Below, piece by piece: positions 23,710 through 35,099 of a stretch of 64,000 nucleotides of DNA. Position 1 is the first letter of the stretch. Every line of letters starts with the position of its first letter. Origin of the DNA: Panopea generosa (lineage: Eukaryota; Mollusca; Bivalvia; Adapedonta; Hiatellidae); assembly GCA_029582155.1 (NCBI GenBank), contig CM055894.1:30657707-30721706 (forward strand), written 5' to 3'. The translations under genes were made by a program, and so were the position numbers. The notes under the pieces are model-generated. The model had not been told where the DNA came from. It saw nothing but the letters and a program-made list of their open reading frames with translations, and did not search any database.

Positions 23710-25543
23710 TTATGTTGATCATGTTACAGTTACTACTGTTCATGGTGACGATGATGCTACCAACAATGCTGTCATTCAATATGACTGTTTATGTTGACCA
23801 TTTTACAATTACTACTGTTGATGGGGACGATGATGCTACCATCGCTGCTGTCATTCAATATGACTGTTTATGTTGACCATGTTACAGCTACTGTTTATGG
23901 GGAAGATGATGCTACCATCGCTGCTGTCATTCAATATGACTGTTTATGTTGACCATGTTATAGTTACTACTGTCTATGGGGACGATGATGCTACCATCAT
24001 TGCTGTCATCTAGTATGACTGTTTATGTTGATCATGTTACAGTAACTACTGTTCATGGGGACGATGATGCTACCATCGCTGCTGTCATTCAATATGATTG
24101 TTTATGTTGACCATGTTACAGTTACTACTGTTTATGGTGACGATGATGCTACTATCAATGCTGTCATTCAATATAACTGTTTATGTTGATCATGTTAAAA
24201 TTACTACTGTTTTAGGTGACGATGATGCTACCATCAATGCTGTCATTCAGTATGACTGTTTATGTTGACCATGTTACAGTTACTACTATTTTTGGGAACT
24301 ATGATGCTACCATCACTGCTGTGTCATTCAATATGACTGTTTATGTTGATCATGTTACAGTTATTACTGTTTATGGGGACGAGGATGCTACCATCACTGC
24401 TGTGTCATTCAATATGACTGTTTATGTTGATCATGTTACAGTTACTACTGTTTATGGGGACGATGATGCTACCATCACTGCCGTCATTCAAAATGACTGT
24501 TTATGTTGATCATGTTACTGTTACTACTGTTTTTGGTGACGATGATGCTACCATCACTGCTTTGTCATTAAATATGACTGTTTTTGTTGATCATGTTACA
24601 GTAACTACTGTTTATGGGGACGATGATGCTACCATCACTGCTGTCATTCAATATGACTGTTTATGTTGACCATGTTACAGTTACTACTTTTTATGGTGAA
24701 GATGATGCTACCATCACTGCTGTCATTCAATATGACTGTTTATGTTGATCATGTTACATTTACTACTGTTGATGGTGAGGATGACGGTACCATCGCTGCT
24801 GTGTCATTCAATATGACTGTTTATGTTGATCATGTTACAGTTATTACTGTTGATGGTGACGATGATGCTACCACCGCTACTGTCATTCAATATGACTGTT
24901 TATGTTGATCATGTTACAGTTATTACTGTTTATAGGGGCGATGATGCTACCATCGCTGCTGTCATTCAGTATGACTGTTTATGTTGACCATGTTACAGTT
25001 ACTACTGTTTATGTGGACGATGATGGTACCATCACTGCTGTCAATCAATATGACTGTTTATGTGGACCATGTTACAATTATTACTGCTTATGGGGACGAT
25101 GATGGTACCATCACTGCTGTCATTCAATATGACTGTTTATGTTGACCATGTTAGAGTTAATACTGTTTATCTTGACGATGATGCTACCATCACTGCTGTG
25201 TCACTCAATATGACTGTTTATGTTGACCATGTTACAGTTACTATTGTTTATGGGGACGATGATGCTACCATCACTGCTGTCATTCAATATGACTGTTTAT
25301 GTTGACCATGTTACAGTGACTACTGTTTTTGGTGACGATAATGCTACCATCAATGCTTTGTCACTAAATATGACTGTTTATGTTGATAATGTTACAGTTA
25401 CTACTGTTTATGGGGACGATGATGCTACATCACTGCTGTCATTCAAAATGACTGTTTACGTTGACCATTTTACTGTTACTACTGTTTATGGTGACGATGA
25501 TGCTACCATCGCTGCTGTCATTCAATATGACTGTTTATGTTGA
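23710..25543 (+). repeat. Higher-order repeat within the satellite, copy 2
   Basis: Second copy of the block at 20,222-22,217, two 81-bp units shorter. Point differences between the copies are few compared with differences between neighbouring units. The block duplication is therefore more recent than the spread of the basic unit. Confidence 0.85.
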
Positions 25544-26289
25544 TCATGTTACAGTTACTACTGTTTATGGGGACGATGATGCTACCATCGCTGCTGTCAT
25601 TCAATATGACTGTTTATGTTGATCATGTTACAATTACTACTGTTTATTTGGACGGTGATGCTACCATCGCTGCTGTCATTCAATATGACTGTTTATGTTG
25701 ATCATGTTACAATTATTACTATTTATGGTGACGATGATGCTACCATCGCTGCTGTCATTCCAAATGACTGTTTATGTTGATCATGTTACAGTCACTACTG
25801 TCTATTGGGACGATGATGCTACCATCACTGCTGTCATTCAATGTGAATGTTTACGTTGATCATGTTACAGTTAGTACTCTTTATGGGGACGTTGATGCTA
25901 CCATCACTAATGGAATTCAATATGCTACTGTAGCTACTCTTTCCGTTGGTGATGCTACCGTCTCTGCTGTTTTTGTTAATGTACATATACGAGTGTTACA
26001 ATTGTTTCTGTTGATGTGTTAGTGTTATTACTGTTAATGTTGATGATGCTACCGTTACTGCTGCTTCTGTAAATGTGCTACTGCTATTGCTCTTGATGTT
26101 GATAATGATACTGTCACTGCTGTTTCTGTTATTTTTACTATCGGTTATGTTGCTCATGCTAAAAGTATTTTTTTTATCAAATAGGTTATTACATTTTAAT
26201 TATACAGCACAGTGCTTGATTTAAAGCTTCGTTCGATCCTTGCATTGGTCACTGTACTTTTAAAACTTAAATTACTAAACGTGTCAAAA

Positions 26290-26480
26290 TTTATCATAAA
26301 GTGTTCGCTCACGTTATAGGTTACGGGTTCAAATCCCATTTCAACATGATGATATTTCAATTAAATAACAACACTTAGAATTAGTTCTACATGTACTCTG
26401 AAAGCGGGTACAGTAACAGTTAAAACAAGATATGAGTTTATTTCGCCGTCGAGCTAAAATAAATAAGTGTAAAGTTAAAA
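26290..26480 (+). mobile_element. tRNA-derived SINE (copy next to repeat B)
   Basis: Homologous to 3,268-3,475. It has the B-box-like 'gggttcaaatccc', 'aacacttagaattagttcta', 'tgagtttatttcgccgtcga' and the 'ctaaaataaataa' tail. The A-box end is degraded. Confidence 0.65.
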
Positions 26481-28246
26481 TTAAACTCAAGATAAATATA
26501 TATATGAAATTAGGTACCCGAATCCCAAGTAGGTTTATTTTGTAAAAGGAATATGTATGTGTCATTGTCTGTACAACACATCTCTAAATAAGGCAGACAT
26601 TTGACCCCATTTACCGGTTATATACATATTTCACCAAACAAGGAAGTTACTGCGAGTAAAGTATAATGCCGAACTCTAATGTGTATTATACGACGTTATG
26701 TTTTAGGGATCGGCTCAAGATTTTCAATGTAATGTTATAAAGTATGACTATTTGATTTATTTTCATAACTAACTTTGTATATTACAAACACCTGCAGATT
26801 TTACGTAATTGAATAGCTACATGAGACCCATGTTAACAAAATGCCTAAATTATTTTGAAAATATGCTGAATGCAACATTACATGTTAAAACGTGTTGGTG
26901 ATGGTTCCTATGACATGATTTGCGGCAGTATACAATTCATGTAACTAGTATTTAATCAAAGTACTTAAAGTACTGGAAGGCAGGTAAAAAATGTAAACGG
27001 TCCTCGATCTAAACATTAATTTACAAAAGTTTACAATGTTAAAGGTTCGTTTACTTTAATCTATTTTTGAAATGATACACAGTTCAAATACCTCATATTC
27101 TATTCAGACCAATAATTGTGTTTCCGATTATGACATAACTCTGATAAATGTTTTGTTTTATGAACGAATGTTCATAATATCTTAAACTAAGTTATGCATG
27201 TAGTTGCAGTTAATATTATTATATCCATATGCATATACATAATATAAAGTTTATATAAGTATGTAGGCGGAAATGTTGATTTCGTACGTAAACATCAGTA
27301 AAATTGTTTGCAACATTGTTCTATGTAATTAATTTATACAGAACAAAGGAAACATATTATATATTCAGAACAAGACCCAAGCTATATCGTACAGTTAATA
27401 TGATTATTCATTCATACATTGTTTTAATAATTAGTACATGACAGTTTAGTGAGATCACTATTTAAACTACAGCTATCCAAACACGACCTTCAAAGCCAAG
27501 ATATATTTAGAAAGTGGTTATGTACTCTTGTTGATATATGATCAGCATAGAAAAATATAAATTGAAGCGCAAATATACGTCGGTATATTTTCAAGTGCAC
27601 TTATAAATCTTGAAACTATAAGTAAATCTACTCAAAAACGTAATTTATTGTCAATAAACATTGACTGTATAATGCATATCAGTCATATATTTTTGTACTT
27701 AACTTTAACGGATGATGTTGAACCGACATATTTAACCAAATGCATGTACGCCCTATAGTGGGAAATAGGGTACAACATCAACTTTTAAATACTATTCATC
27801 AAGTAACTTTAATATTTATAATAGGGTCACAGAACGTTGTATTTTAATGTTAAACATGGACTCTAGCGTGCTAAATGTGCTTTTATGTGTTAGGAAGTAC
27901 ATGTATATACCAAGTAATGGTTAATTTGAGCATTTGAAATTAACGTGCGTCATTACTTGTTGTCGTAAATTATTTCAAAAGTATGAAATAACTATAACTG
28001 GTGTCTAAGATTTTTTAATAGTTGTACTTTTGTACGTTTATACATTTGATTAGTTATGATGTTAAGCTAATTTTGATTGCATTGTGGCCCTTTAAGAAAT
28101 GCAATATTATCTAAATATTTGTTATAACGATCACAAAGAAATCCCCGTTTTTTTGTATGTCTGTCAAAAATAACACATATTTCACGTTTCAACAGAGGCG
28201 TTACAGGAACATACGTACAACGAGCCATTGTTTGCATATTCAAATA
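26480..28246 (+). repeat. Diverged dispersed repeat, copy B (left part)
   Basis: Colinear with copy A (3,476-4,480) and copy C (42,395 onward). Further right it shares 'gtgcacttataaatcttgaaac', 'ttattgtcaataaacattgact', 'tatttaacca', 'cccctttaa/ccctttaag' and the 'ccccgttttttgtatg' block with copies C and M. It is interrupted at 28,246 by the mariner insertion and resumes at 32,669. Confidence 0.75.
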
Positions 28247-28501
28247 CGAGGGGTGTTTTATAAATAATGCAACTCACCGTGTAAACATTTATTTATCGAC
28301 TTTGTTACAAATAAAATCAGTGCATTCCCTCGAACAAGAATAAGAACTCTTCTTTTGCCTTCACACACAATTTCAGTCTTTTATTCAGTTCTGAAAGCAT
28401 TTGTGATAGTACGCACTCTTAAAAACAACGTTTGTTATAGAATTTGACAATCACACGTCTACGGTGTACCTTTGGGAACATACACTTGTATTGCAGGTCC
28501 G

Positions 28502-28800
28502 TTAATTGAGAAGAAAATACAGAACAACGTCTTCTTTGCTGTTGAAGTTCCCCTTAGCATGTTCTGTAGCCCATACATGACTCGAGCATTTTTGATGTGG
28601 CTCAAAAAAGTGTATTAACGTGTCATCATCTGTTATTAAGTCAGAACAACTCTTATTGTCACATTTCAGGTACAACTTCAATAATTTCCTGGCCTTTTTA
28701 ACATGTTCGTGTTTCTGCTCTTTTGTCAACAAACTTATAAATTTGGATGTTCTCGTGGATAAAAAGAGTGAATTATAACTGGAAAATGTTGGTATACGAT
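28502..28800 (-). pseudogene. Mariner transposase, middle/C-terminal fragment
   Basis: The minus-strand reading gives 'LLTKEQKHEHVKKARKLLKL', then 'LITDDDTLIHFFEPHQKCSS' and 'HVWATEHAKGNF'. This matches the stretch around the first catalytic Asp of mariner transposases (family pattern TGDETW-hh-EP, followed by Trp-Ala-Thr-x-x-Ala-Lys). The last Asp of the D,D34D triad is not seen in frame, and the beginning of the protein is missing on this side. It is a dead copy. Confidence 0.85.
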
Positions 28801-29039
28801 ATATCGAGGAATTATACAATTCCTTGGATATATATATATATATATATAAAATGGCCGGTATGCTATAGATACGTTGTGTTATTGGTGATAACACGTGTGG
28901 TATCGGAATGGTGTTTGTTAGGATTGCCTTTCGTCAATGTACATGTAGTCGCTGTTTCACAAGTTAAGAATGCGATGAAGCATTCCTACATCAACTCTCT
29001 CTCTCTCTGTCTCCGTCTCTCTCTCTTTGTTACACGGGC

Positions 29040-29260
29040 ATCGGCGTCACATTTTCAGTTAAAAATGTGCATGCAAATTACTGTCATGCAAATATCTCAG
29101 TAACCACCTACTTGATTTATTTGAAACTTCACCAAGTATTCAGGGTTATCAGACAATCAAATTAATTAACTCTTGGTTGAATTTAATGCAAATTACGGCC
29201 ATTGTTCGACTGGTTAAAATTTTTCGTGCAACTTCATATCATGCGCATATCTCAGTATCT
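29040..29260 (+). repeat. Dispersed repeat related to 11,240-11,490
   Basis: Shares 'aatgcaaattacggccattg', 'aattaactcttggttgaat' and 'gttaaaatttttcgtgcaa' with the 11,240-11,490 family. It lies inside the DNA inserted in the mariner, just right of a (ct)n microsatellite at about 28,998-29,028. Confidence 0.6.
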
Positions 29261-30329
29261 TCATATACGATTGTCCCATACCTGCATTTGTATATTCTTC
29301 ATATTTAACACTCATCTGACCCACGGAGAGGGCAGAATTTAATCTTGGAAGAATTTGTGACCCAACCCAATTTCTATATTGTAAACAGAAATAGAATATG
29401 TTTAAACCACAAACGAACATCTTGGTTAAACTTATTTCCTGACTTAAAACGTTAAATAACTCAGAAACAGATATAGAACCCAAAACTTAATAACACGCAC
29501 TTGTGTGTGAAAAGTGCATGTGTTTAATATGTGTTAATATATATTCGTCATTTCTTAAATATATATTGACAAAGCAGTGCAACTAGTCCAACACGCTGTC
29601 TTACGGACATGTCTTGTTTTTCTACCAATACAATCCTATTTTTGATGCAAGTCATTAACTTTTTTGTAATATGTAAATATATTTAACATCATGAACATAA
29701 ACAAGAATGCAGGTTACACATCGCTGTTAAAGGGAGTTTTGCATTATATAATGATATGATTAAATTAAATGGTTCGCATGGATTTTGTCAATGTCAGTTT
29801 GAAAAAGAACTGTTTTTGTTTTGTTTTTATCACTAACTGCTATAGCAACCATTTGTAATCATAGCAACATGGGTCACTGCAGATGCAATGCCATATTACA
29901 AAATACAAAAAGTTTAGATTCCCATCTAGATTTTTTGAAGAAAATAACTCTGGAAGGTCGTGCACATTTTTTTTTATTTATAAGTGACATTGACTTCTCA
30001 AGGGTTTCGGACAAGTAGGAATGGGGAAGAGAATTTAAACTTTTTTTCTCTGGCCTAAAAACCTACAATCCCACAAAGTTTAGGACGAAATAACAACTTG
30101 TATAAATGTTGGTTATATTTTAATCAGACCTGGGTTATCTTTAACCAAAGGTTAAAAACACAGATATAAATGATATCTGGTATTTAGATATTAGTTATTT
30201 TAAAACTTAGGATAAATATAACCATGCGTTAAAATTAAACTAAAGTTTATACAATTGGCTGCTAAAGTCCAAACTATTCCACAGTTATACAAGTCGGGGG
30301 GAAATGAAATAGCTTCCGACTTGTACTTC

Positions 30330-30582
30330 TAACTGTGAATGCGAACCTGCAATGGTAGCAAACATGATTGTCAATTCAGAGGTCCCGGGTTCGATTCCCG
30401 ACGAAGACGTTCTTTGTGACAAAATGTTCTCCGCCTCTGTTTCAAGTGGGGAAGTTGTCAGTTACTTGCAAAGACCGATTAGTACTGAATTTCTGGAAAA
30501 CAGTTAGGATACCTGACCGCCATTATATAACTGAAAACTGTTGAAGTGTCATTAAACCCATTACACTCAATCAACTTGTAAA
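30330..30582 (+). mobile_element. tRNA-derived SINE
   Basis: The degraded tRNA-like head ends with a strong B-box ('ggtcccgggttcgattcccg'). The body has 'acaaaatgttctccgcctct', 'gtggggaagttgtcagttac' and 'ttgcaaagaccgattagtac'. The 3' end is 'tgaaaactgttgaagtgtca' followed by ttaaaccc. I recognise this body from a bivalve SINE family. It lies inside the DNA inserted in the mariner. Confidence 0.8.
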
Positions 30583-31537
30583 TGTCACCTTGAACTTCAA
30601 CCTATTGGTAGTTTTTTTCTCGTTCTTGCAAACGTCATATTTTCGTCTCGTCATGTGTAACTCATATGTACTTATTTGTAGCTTTTTCTAATTCGCCGGG
30701 GGAAAACATAGATTTGATAAAATGATACAAGTGAGTTGGTTTAATATATACATAAACCTTTCTGTTACTTCAGAGGCTCATTTTTGTTTATTACAAACAA
30801 AGAAAATAGACAACAAGGTCAAATCCTCGATATTTGCCCTTCTATATAAAAATAAGTTTATAAAGAATCCGGTTATAAGGAATTGTCAGGAAATAACTTT
30901 ACGTTTATATATATACGGATTTTAGTATATATACTTTAAGAGTTACTATTGCTAGCAATATACTTGTAAGTTACCTAAGGACAAAACAATAACTGCACAG
31001 TTTGATGTAATTTAATACAATGGGATTACAGCCAGTCTTCCGCGTCACAGAGAAGACTAAAAACATTAGGATCCGTCTAATTAATTGCAATTTGTTTTGT
31101 TCCTGTAATATCGTAGGGCTTATCCTTAACGGTGTAGCTGCAAGATACATAAAGAACTGTACATGGCGCACTGTACATGCCATCCACAACACACACATAC
31201 ACACCGGCGTAGCTACACGAAGGCACTGCAGGACGAGGCCTGCACTTTTTTCCAGAAAAATATAAATAATTGAGATATGTTTTTACAAAGAAATATATAC
31301 ACAAAGTCCCTGATAATGCACCAATGATCATTTACGTTTTAAACAAAATATGGCAGAGTACCTCAAAATGTCTAGACCTGCAGGTTTACTTTGACCAAGC
31401 AAACAGTTTGGAGTTAATAATAGTCATACCCTTCCCCCGTAAAACTCACTAGAATACATGATTTGATCCTTTACGTCTTGACTCGCAGTGTACTAGGTTT
31501 GATACTCGTTGAAGATTCGCTTTTAAATACATCTAAG

Positions 31538-31606
31538 TGCGCGCGCGCGTGTGTGTGTGTGTGTGTGCTTGCGCGCGTGCGTGCGTGCGTGCGTGCGTGC
31601 GTGTGA
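31538..31606. repeat. CG/TG microsatellite with tgcg tetranucleotide run
   Basis: Starts with gc repeats, passes through about ten tg repeats and ends in a (gtgc)n run. Fully alternating purine-pyrimidine, hence Z-DNA-prone, like 2,820-2,945. Confidence 0.9.
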
Positions 31607-32224
31607 GTTTACACAATAATGCTTAAAAGTAATGAAAAACATTGACGTACATAACAACCATATTTTCTAAGAAATTAGTAGAATGTAGCCGTTAAGTGTT
31701 TAAGATATCAAACATTGAAGTTTCGGAGCGGTTCCCCGTATCCCAATAGCGGAGGTAGAGTAGTATTACCGCTACAAGCGGGAGAGGGACACACTTCCCA
31801 CACACTACCCCAAGGTTGCCTCTCTGCAACAACTGAAGTGCTCTTACACCAATTCAAGTATCGTTTACCTACAAAATACGTGTAATTACGCTAAGTTATC
31901 AAAAAGGCAAGCCGTTTTTTTTAAAACGAAAATTTAATAATTTAAATGAAAACAGTATCTTGCATTTTGTGTGTTATAAATGGATAATAGATGGATTTTG
32001 TGTATTAAATGTCGATTGAAAAGCTTGCCATGGCTTATGTTTAATTGTTGCAACATGCGACATAAGTCATGTGATGTTTTGCTTGTATTTAATAAACCGT
32101 TAAAAAATGACCCATGTCTGATCAAAATTTAACACTGATAAGTTTTGTTTTCAACGACTGTTTTGCTCAGAATTTAATGTTGAAATGTGACCCGGGTCAA
32201 TTTTCATTTTTCAACGGGGTCAAC

Positions 32225-32530
32225 ATTTAATGTTACACCGGTGATATCCCTGATCGACGGGCAAGATCACGTGTAATTAACCGAGAATCGTTCTCTATTA
32301 AAGTCATAATTAACATTGTCCTTAAAGTCCAATGTCTTCTTACTGCTCCCTTCCAGATTTGAACTGAGATACCCCTCTCGTAACTGTACTATATTTCATT
32401 ATGCCTATATATATCACACATTTCATTGAAAATGTTTTATGCTCTAATTGCAATTTTTTTGCTTGGCTTGAATGTATGCTCAAATTTTTAGCCACTTTTC
32501 AGAACGTTTTCCAACCATTTTTGTACTAAA
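32225..32530 (-). pseudogene. Mariner transposase, N-terminal fragment
   Basis: The minus strand carries, in more than one frame, 'YSTVTRGVSQFKSGREQ' and 'LIENDSRLITRDLARRSGIS'. These match the two helix-turn-helix DNA-binding segments of mariner transposases (family patterns V-x-x-W-x-x-x-F-x-x-G and R-x-x-x-R-x-L-A). Similarity stops at about 32,225, where inserted DNA begins; the rest of the protein is at 28,502-28,800. Frameshifts and stops are present. Confidence 0.75.
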
Positions 32531-32668
32531 AAATGGTTCAATATATACAAAACTTCATATACGACTAGATAAATGATTGACAATGTATTGTAACCGGTTC
32601 AACAGGCTGTAGTGCATGTGTTTTTTCGAGATTTCATAACGGTTGCATTATTTATTAAACAGCCATCA

Positions 32669-32800
32669 TAGAATATCGCTCTTTAAACAAGTGCAATATA
32701 TTTAATTTTCGTGATCATGAAAATATAAGTTTTAAAAGTTTGTTATTTGTTATGTGAGTGCTAAGTACATGTAAACCAGTTTATATGTCTTACTGTATTG
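32669..32800 (+). repeat. Diverged dispersed repeat, copy B (right part after mariner)
   Basis: Resumes the match to copy C at 44,885-45,010: 'gaatatcgc', 'tttaaacaagtg', 'tttaattttcgtgatcatga' and 'tataagttttaaaagttt'. No satellite follows here, so copy B is truncated before its array. Confidence 0.75.
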
Positions 32801-35090
32801 GATCGATTTATAATTGAACACTGAACACATTGCCAATTGTTCTAAAAGTGTCTTGTTTCCATATATTGTCCTCTGTTAGTCCAGATATGCAGGAATAAAA
32901 CATAGGGTTGACCAGGTTGCTTTTTTAAAATTTTGATGTTTTAATGACATCCCTTCATTTTTGACAATTTTGCCCATTTGTGACAGTGTATCACTACGCA
33001 TCTTTAAACTGATATATCTTCATCCAGTAGAACCCAGTGGCACCCAAACTTGGCAGAACTCATGAAAATGTTCCAATGTTCTCATATTTACATAGGAATA
33101 TGACCATTCTAAGTATTTTCAACAAAAATAATGCCCAACCAATTTACACAGCTCTAATTTCTTGGGCGCAATAATCTTACCGTCACTAAGGGGAGGTAAT
33201 TGGTAAGTGAGACAATGAAGAGTATACATCGTCATTACATGTGGCTGAAATATTTGTCAAATGAACTTCTTCCATTTCTAGATAGAAAAATATGCCGTTT
33301 GAATTAATCGCACGACTGTTAATTCACGCCCCAAAATATGATGGCGGTCACTATGCATAAATCAGTTTCGGACGACTCGAAAATTCGCAGAATGGCCAAA
33401 CATATTAGGCATTGTACCTTAATAAAAATAGTTCTAGCTGAAGAAGTACTTTGAAAATGTCATTGCTTTGTCTTCTATAGTTTGCCTATCTAACTGCATA
33501 TCCATTTTATTGTATATGCAACATTACATAACATCATACCCATATATGGACAAATAATTGTTGTTTTGTTTACAAGTAATGCTATACAACATATTAATTT
33601 TGACCTTTTTTTATATTTATAACAAAAAGTATTAATTTCTGCCACAGCACTGATACTAACAATGCCCCCCTCGATACATAAATACATAACATACAGTGTA
33701 CTTATGTATATAGATAACATTCGTTTTCAACCGTAGATAGATGTCTTAGCAATTGAGATATTTATTAGACATACATTGATTTCCAATACTATTTTGTTTA
33801 TTTCAACCATTTAAATACAAATGAAAGTAAAGTATGCATAAAAGTAACTTTGAAACAAGGAAATAAATCAATGAATGAACGCGAGACATTGTTTGAATTT
33901 ATCTGGTTGCGCCACAAAGCACATTCTAAAAAGGCGGTCGATAAAGCCCGTCTTTATTTCGACAATGCAGATATAAATAAATATATCTGAGATTATGGTG
34001 TAAAACAGATACTTATCCCAAGAATAGTTTACAATGATACGTTAGTTTTCAGATTTTTTAAAAATTGTCAGCAGAAACTGGGCTTTCAAAATTGTTGCAG
34101 TTATTATATGAAAATAAAAAAAAATTAACCCATTCAGTAACAGATGGGGAAAAACAGCGGGTATTTTTATTAGAAAAACAAGTCAGAAGAACAACCGAAA
34201 GAAATCAGTTGATGGTACAGCAGTTGCATGCACCGGTTAGCTAAATGCTGAGAAATTATAACGAGAAATTGTTTTATGTCATTTAAGATATGTTGTCGCC
34301 TGCCACCATTTAACATAATGTCCAGAGTAGGTTGTTATGAGTGCCAGCCAGATCCAGCTGCATAAATACGAATAATGAGGTGAAAAAAAGAGACAGCAAA
34401 ATAAAATATCTATTCATACGCCATATCAATACAATGAAAAGCAACAATTTGGTGGTCGGTATATCGAAATATGGATACAAAACTATCGAAAACAAATATT
34501 TACGGAACAAATCAAAGGGTGAAAAAGTGAAACACGGTATTACCACATCGATATAAAACAACATCATTAATACGCGATCAAAAGTATTATCGAAAAGCAT
34601 TCGCTAATGAATAGAAACAATATTGCGACAAATGCTACTCTTTTTTAAGTTGGTGGAGTACGCATATTACATAACTACTGGATTTTTAAAACAACATATA
34701 TATTTTGAATTTCATGAACTATAAGATCCGGATACAATGAATGTTTTGGGCATGCTTTTGTTGTGATATAGTAGCATTCCTGTATTTCAATGTGACTGTC
34801 AAATGTGTTTAAGTCCAAACTTCTATTTGTTTGAGTCAGGATTTTAAGAAAGATCGCTGAAATCAAGGCTTATAGAAAGCTGCAAACCATATTTACACAC
34901 ATTTCTCTTTGAAATAAATGGATGATCTCACAGGGATGTTTCTTCTTTTAAATTGAATATATCCCTGATTACAACAAGTCCATGACAATTTTCAACTATT
35001 GCCGTTGCCCTGTTTATTTAAGCTCCAAATTCCATTCTGGGTTGTGAAAGCCTTTTCTATTTCTCTCAAAACCATCCATTTTCCACAAAA
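32801..35090. other. Non-coding stretch, possible unrecognised remnants
   Basis: Mostly AT-rich. A short frame at about 33,870-33,990 reads 'NERETLFEFIWLRHKAHSKK' and looks more protein-like than its surroundings, but it soon ends and I cannot assign it. Nothing else was recognised. Confidence 0.45.
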
Positions 35091-35099
35091 TGCAAAGCG

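Larger units (their letters stand above)
16681..26155 (+). repeat. ~9.5-kb satellite array, 79/81-bp unit
   Basis: Roughly 110 tandem units occupy about 17,130-25,920. The common unit is 79 bp, starting 'cattcaatatgactgtttat' and ending in gctaccatcactgctgt. A second class carries two extra bases ('gctgtgtcattcaat') and is 81 bp, exactly 27 codons. Runs of 81-bp units give short frames with a repeated 'NMTVYVDHVTVTTVYGDDD' peptide, but each 79-bp unit shifts frame and soon hits the stop after 'IQYDCLC'. The array as a whole is not coding. Unit variants are frequent, such as ttgatgg for ttatggg and gaccatg for gatcatg. Both ends (16,681-17,130 and 25,920-26,155) hold shorter, more degenerate units of about 60 bp. 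Confidence 0.95.
28247..32668 (-). mobile_element. Mariner element with a large internal insertion, TA target site
   Basis: The left end 'cgaggggtgttttataaata' plus atgcaac and the right end 'gttgcattatttattaaaca' plus gccatca are imperfect inverted repeats of 28 bp. TA flanks both sides (28,245-28,246 and 32,669-32,670). The empty site survives in copy C near 44,877-44,892 ('ttcaaataaaatatcgc'), which confirms the boundaries. Mariner transposase remains lie at each end on the minus strand. A normal mariner is about 1.3 kb. Here some 3.4 kb of unrelated DNA (about 28,800-32,220) separates the transposase halves, including a SINE and microsatellites. Confidence 0.85.

Noticed and set aside
28747-29103. 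118-residue plus-strand frame
   Set aside because: It overlaps the antisense of the mariner transposase remnant, a TA microsatellite and a CT microsatellite.
31690-31860. GC-rich island that might be a structured RNA or promoter
   Set aside because: No consistent long stem, no box elements and no nearby gene start; it could be a fragment of an unknown repeat.
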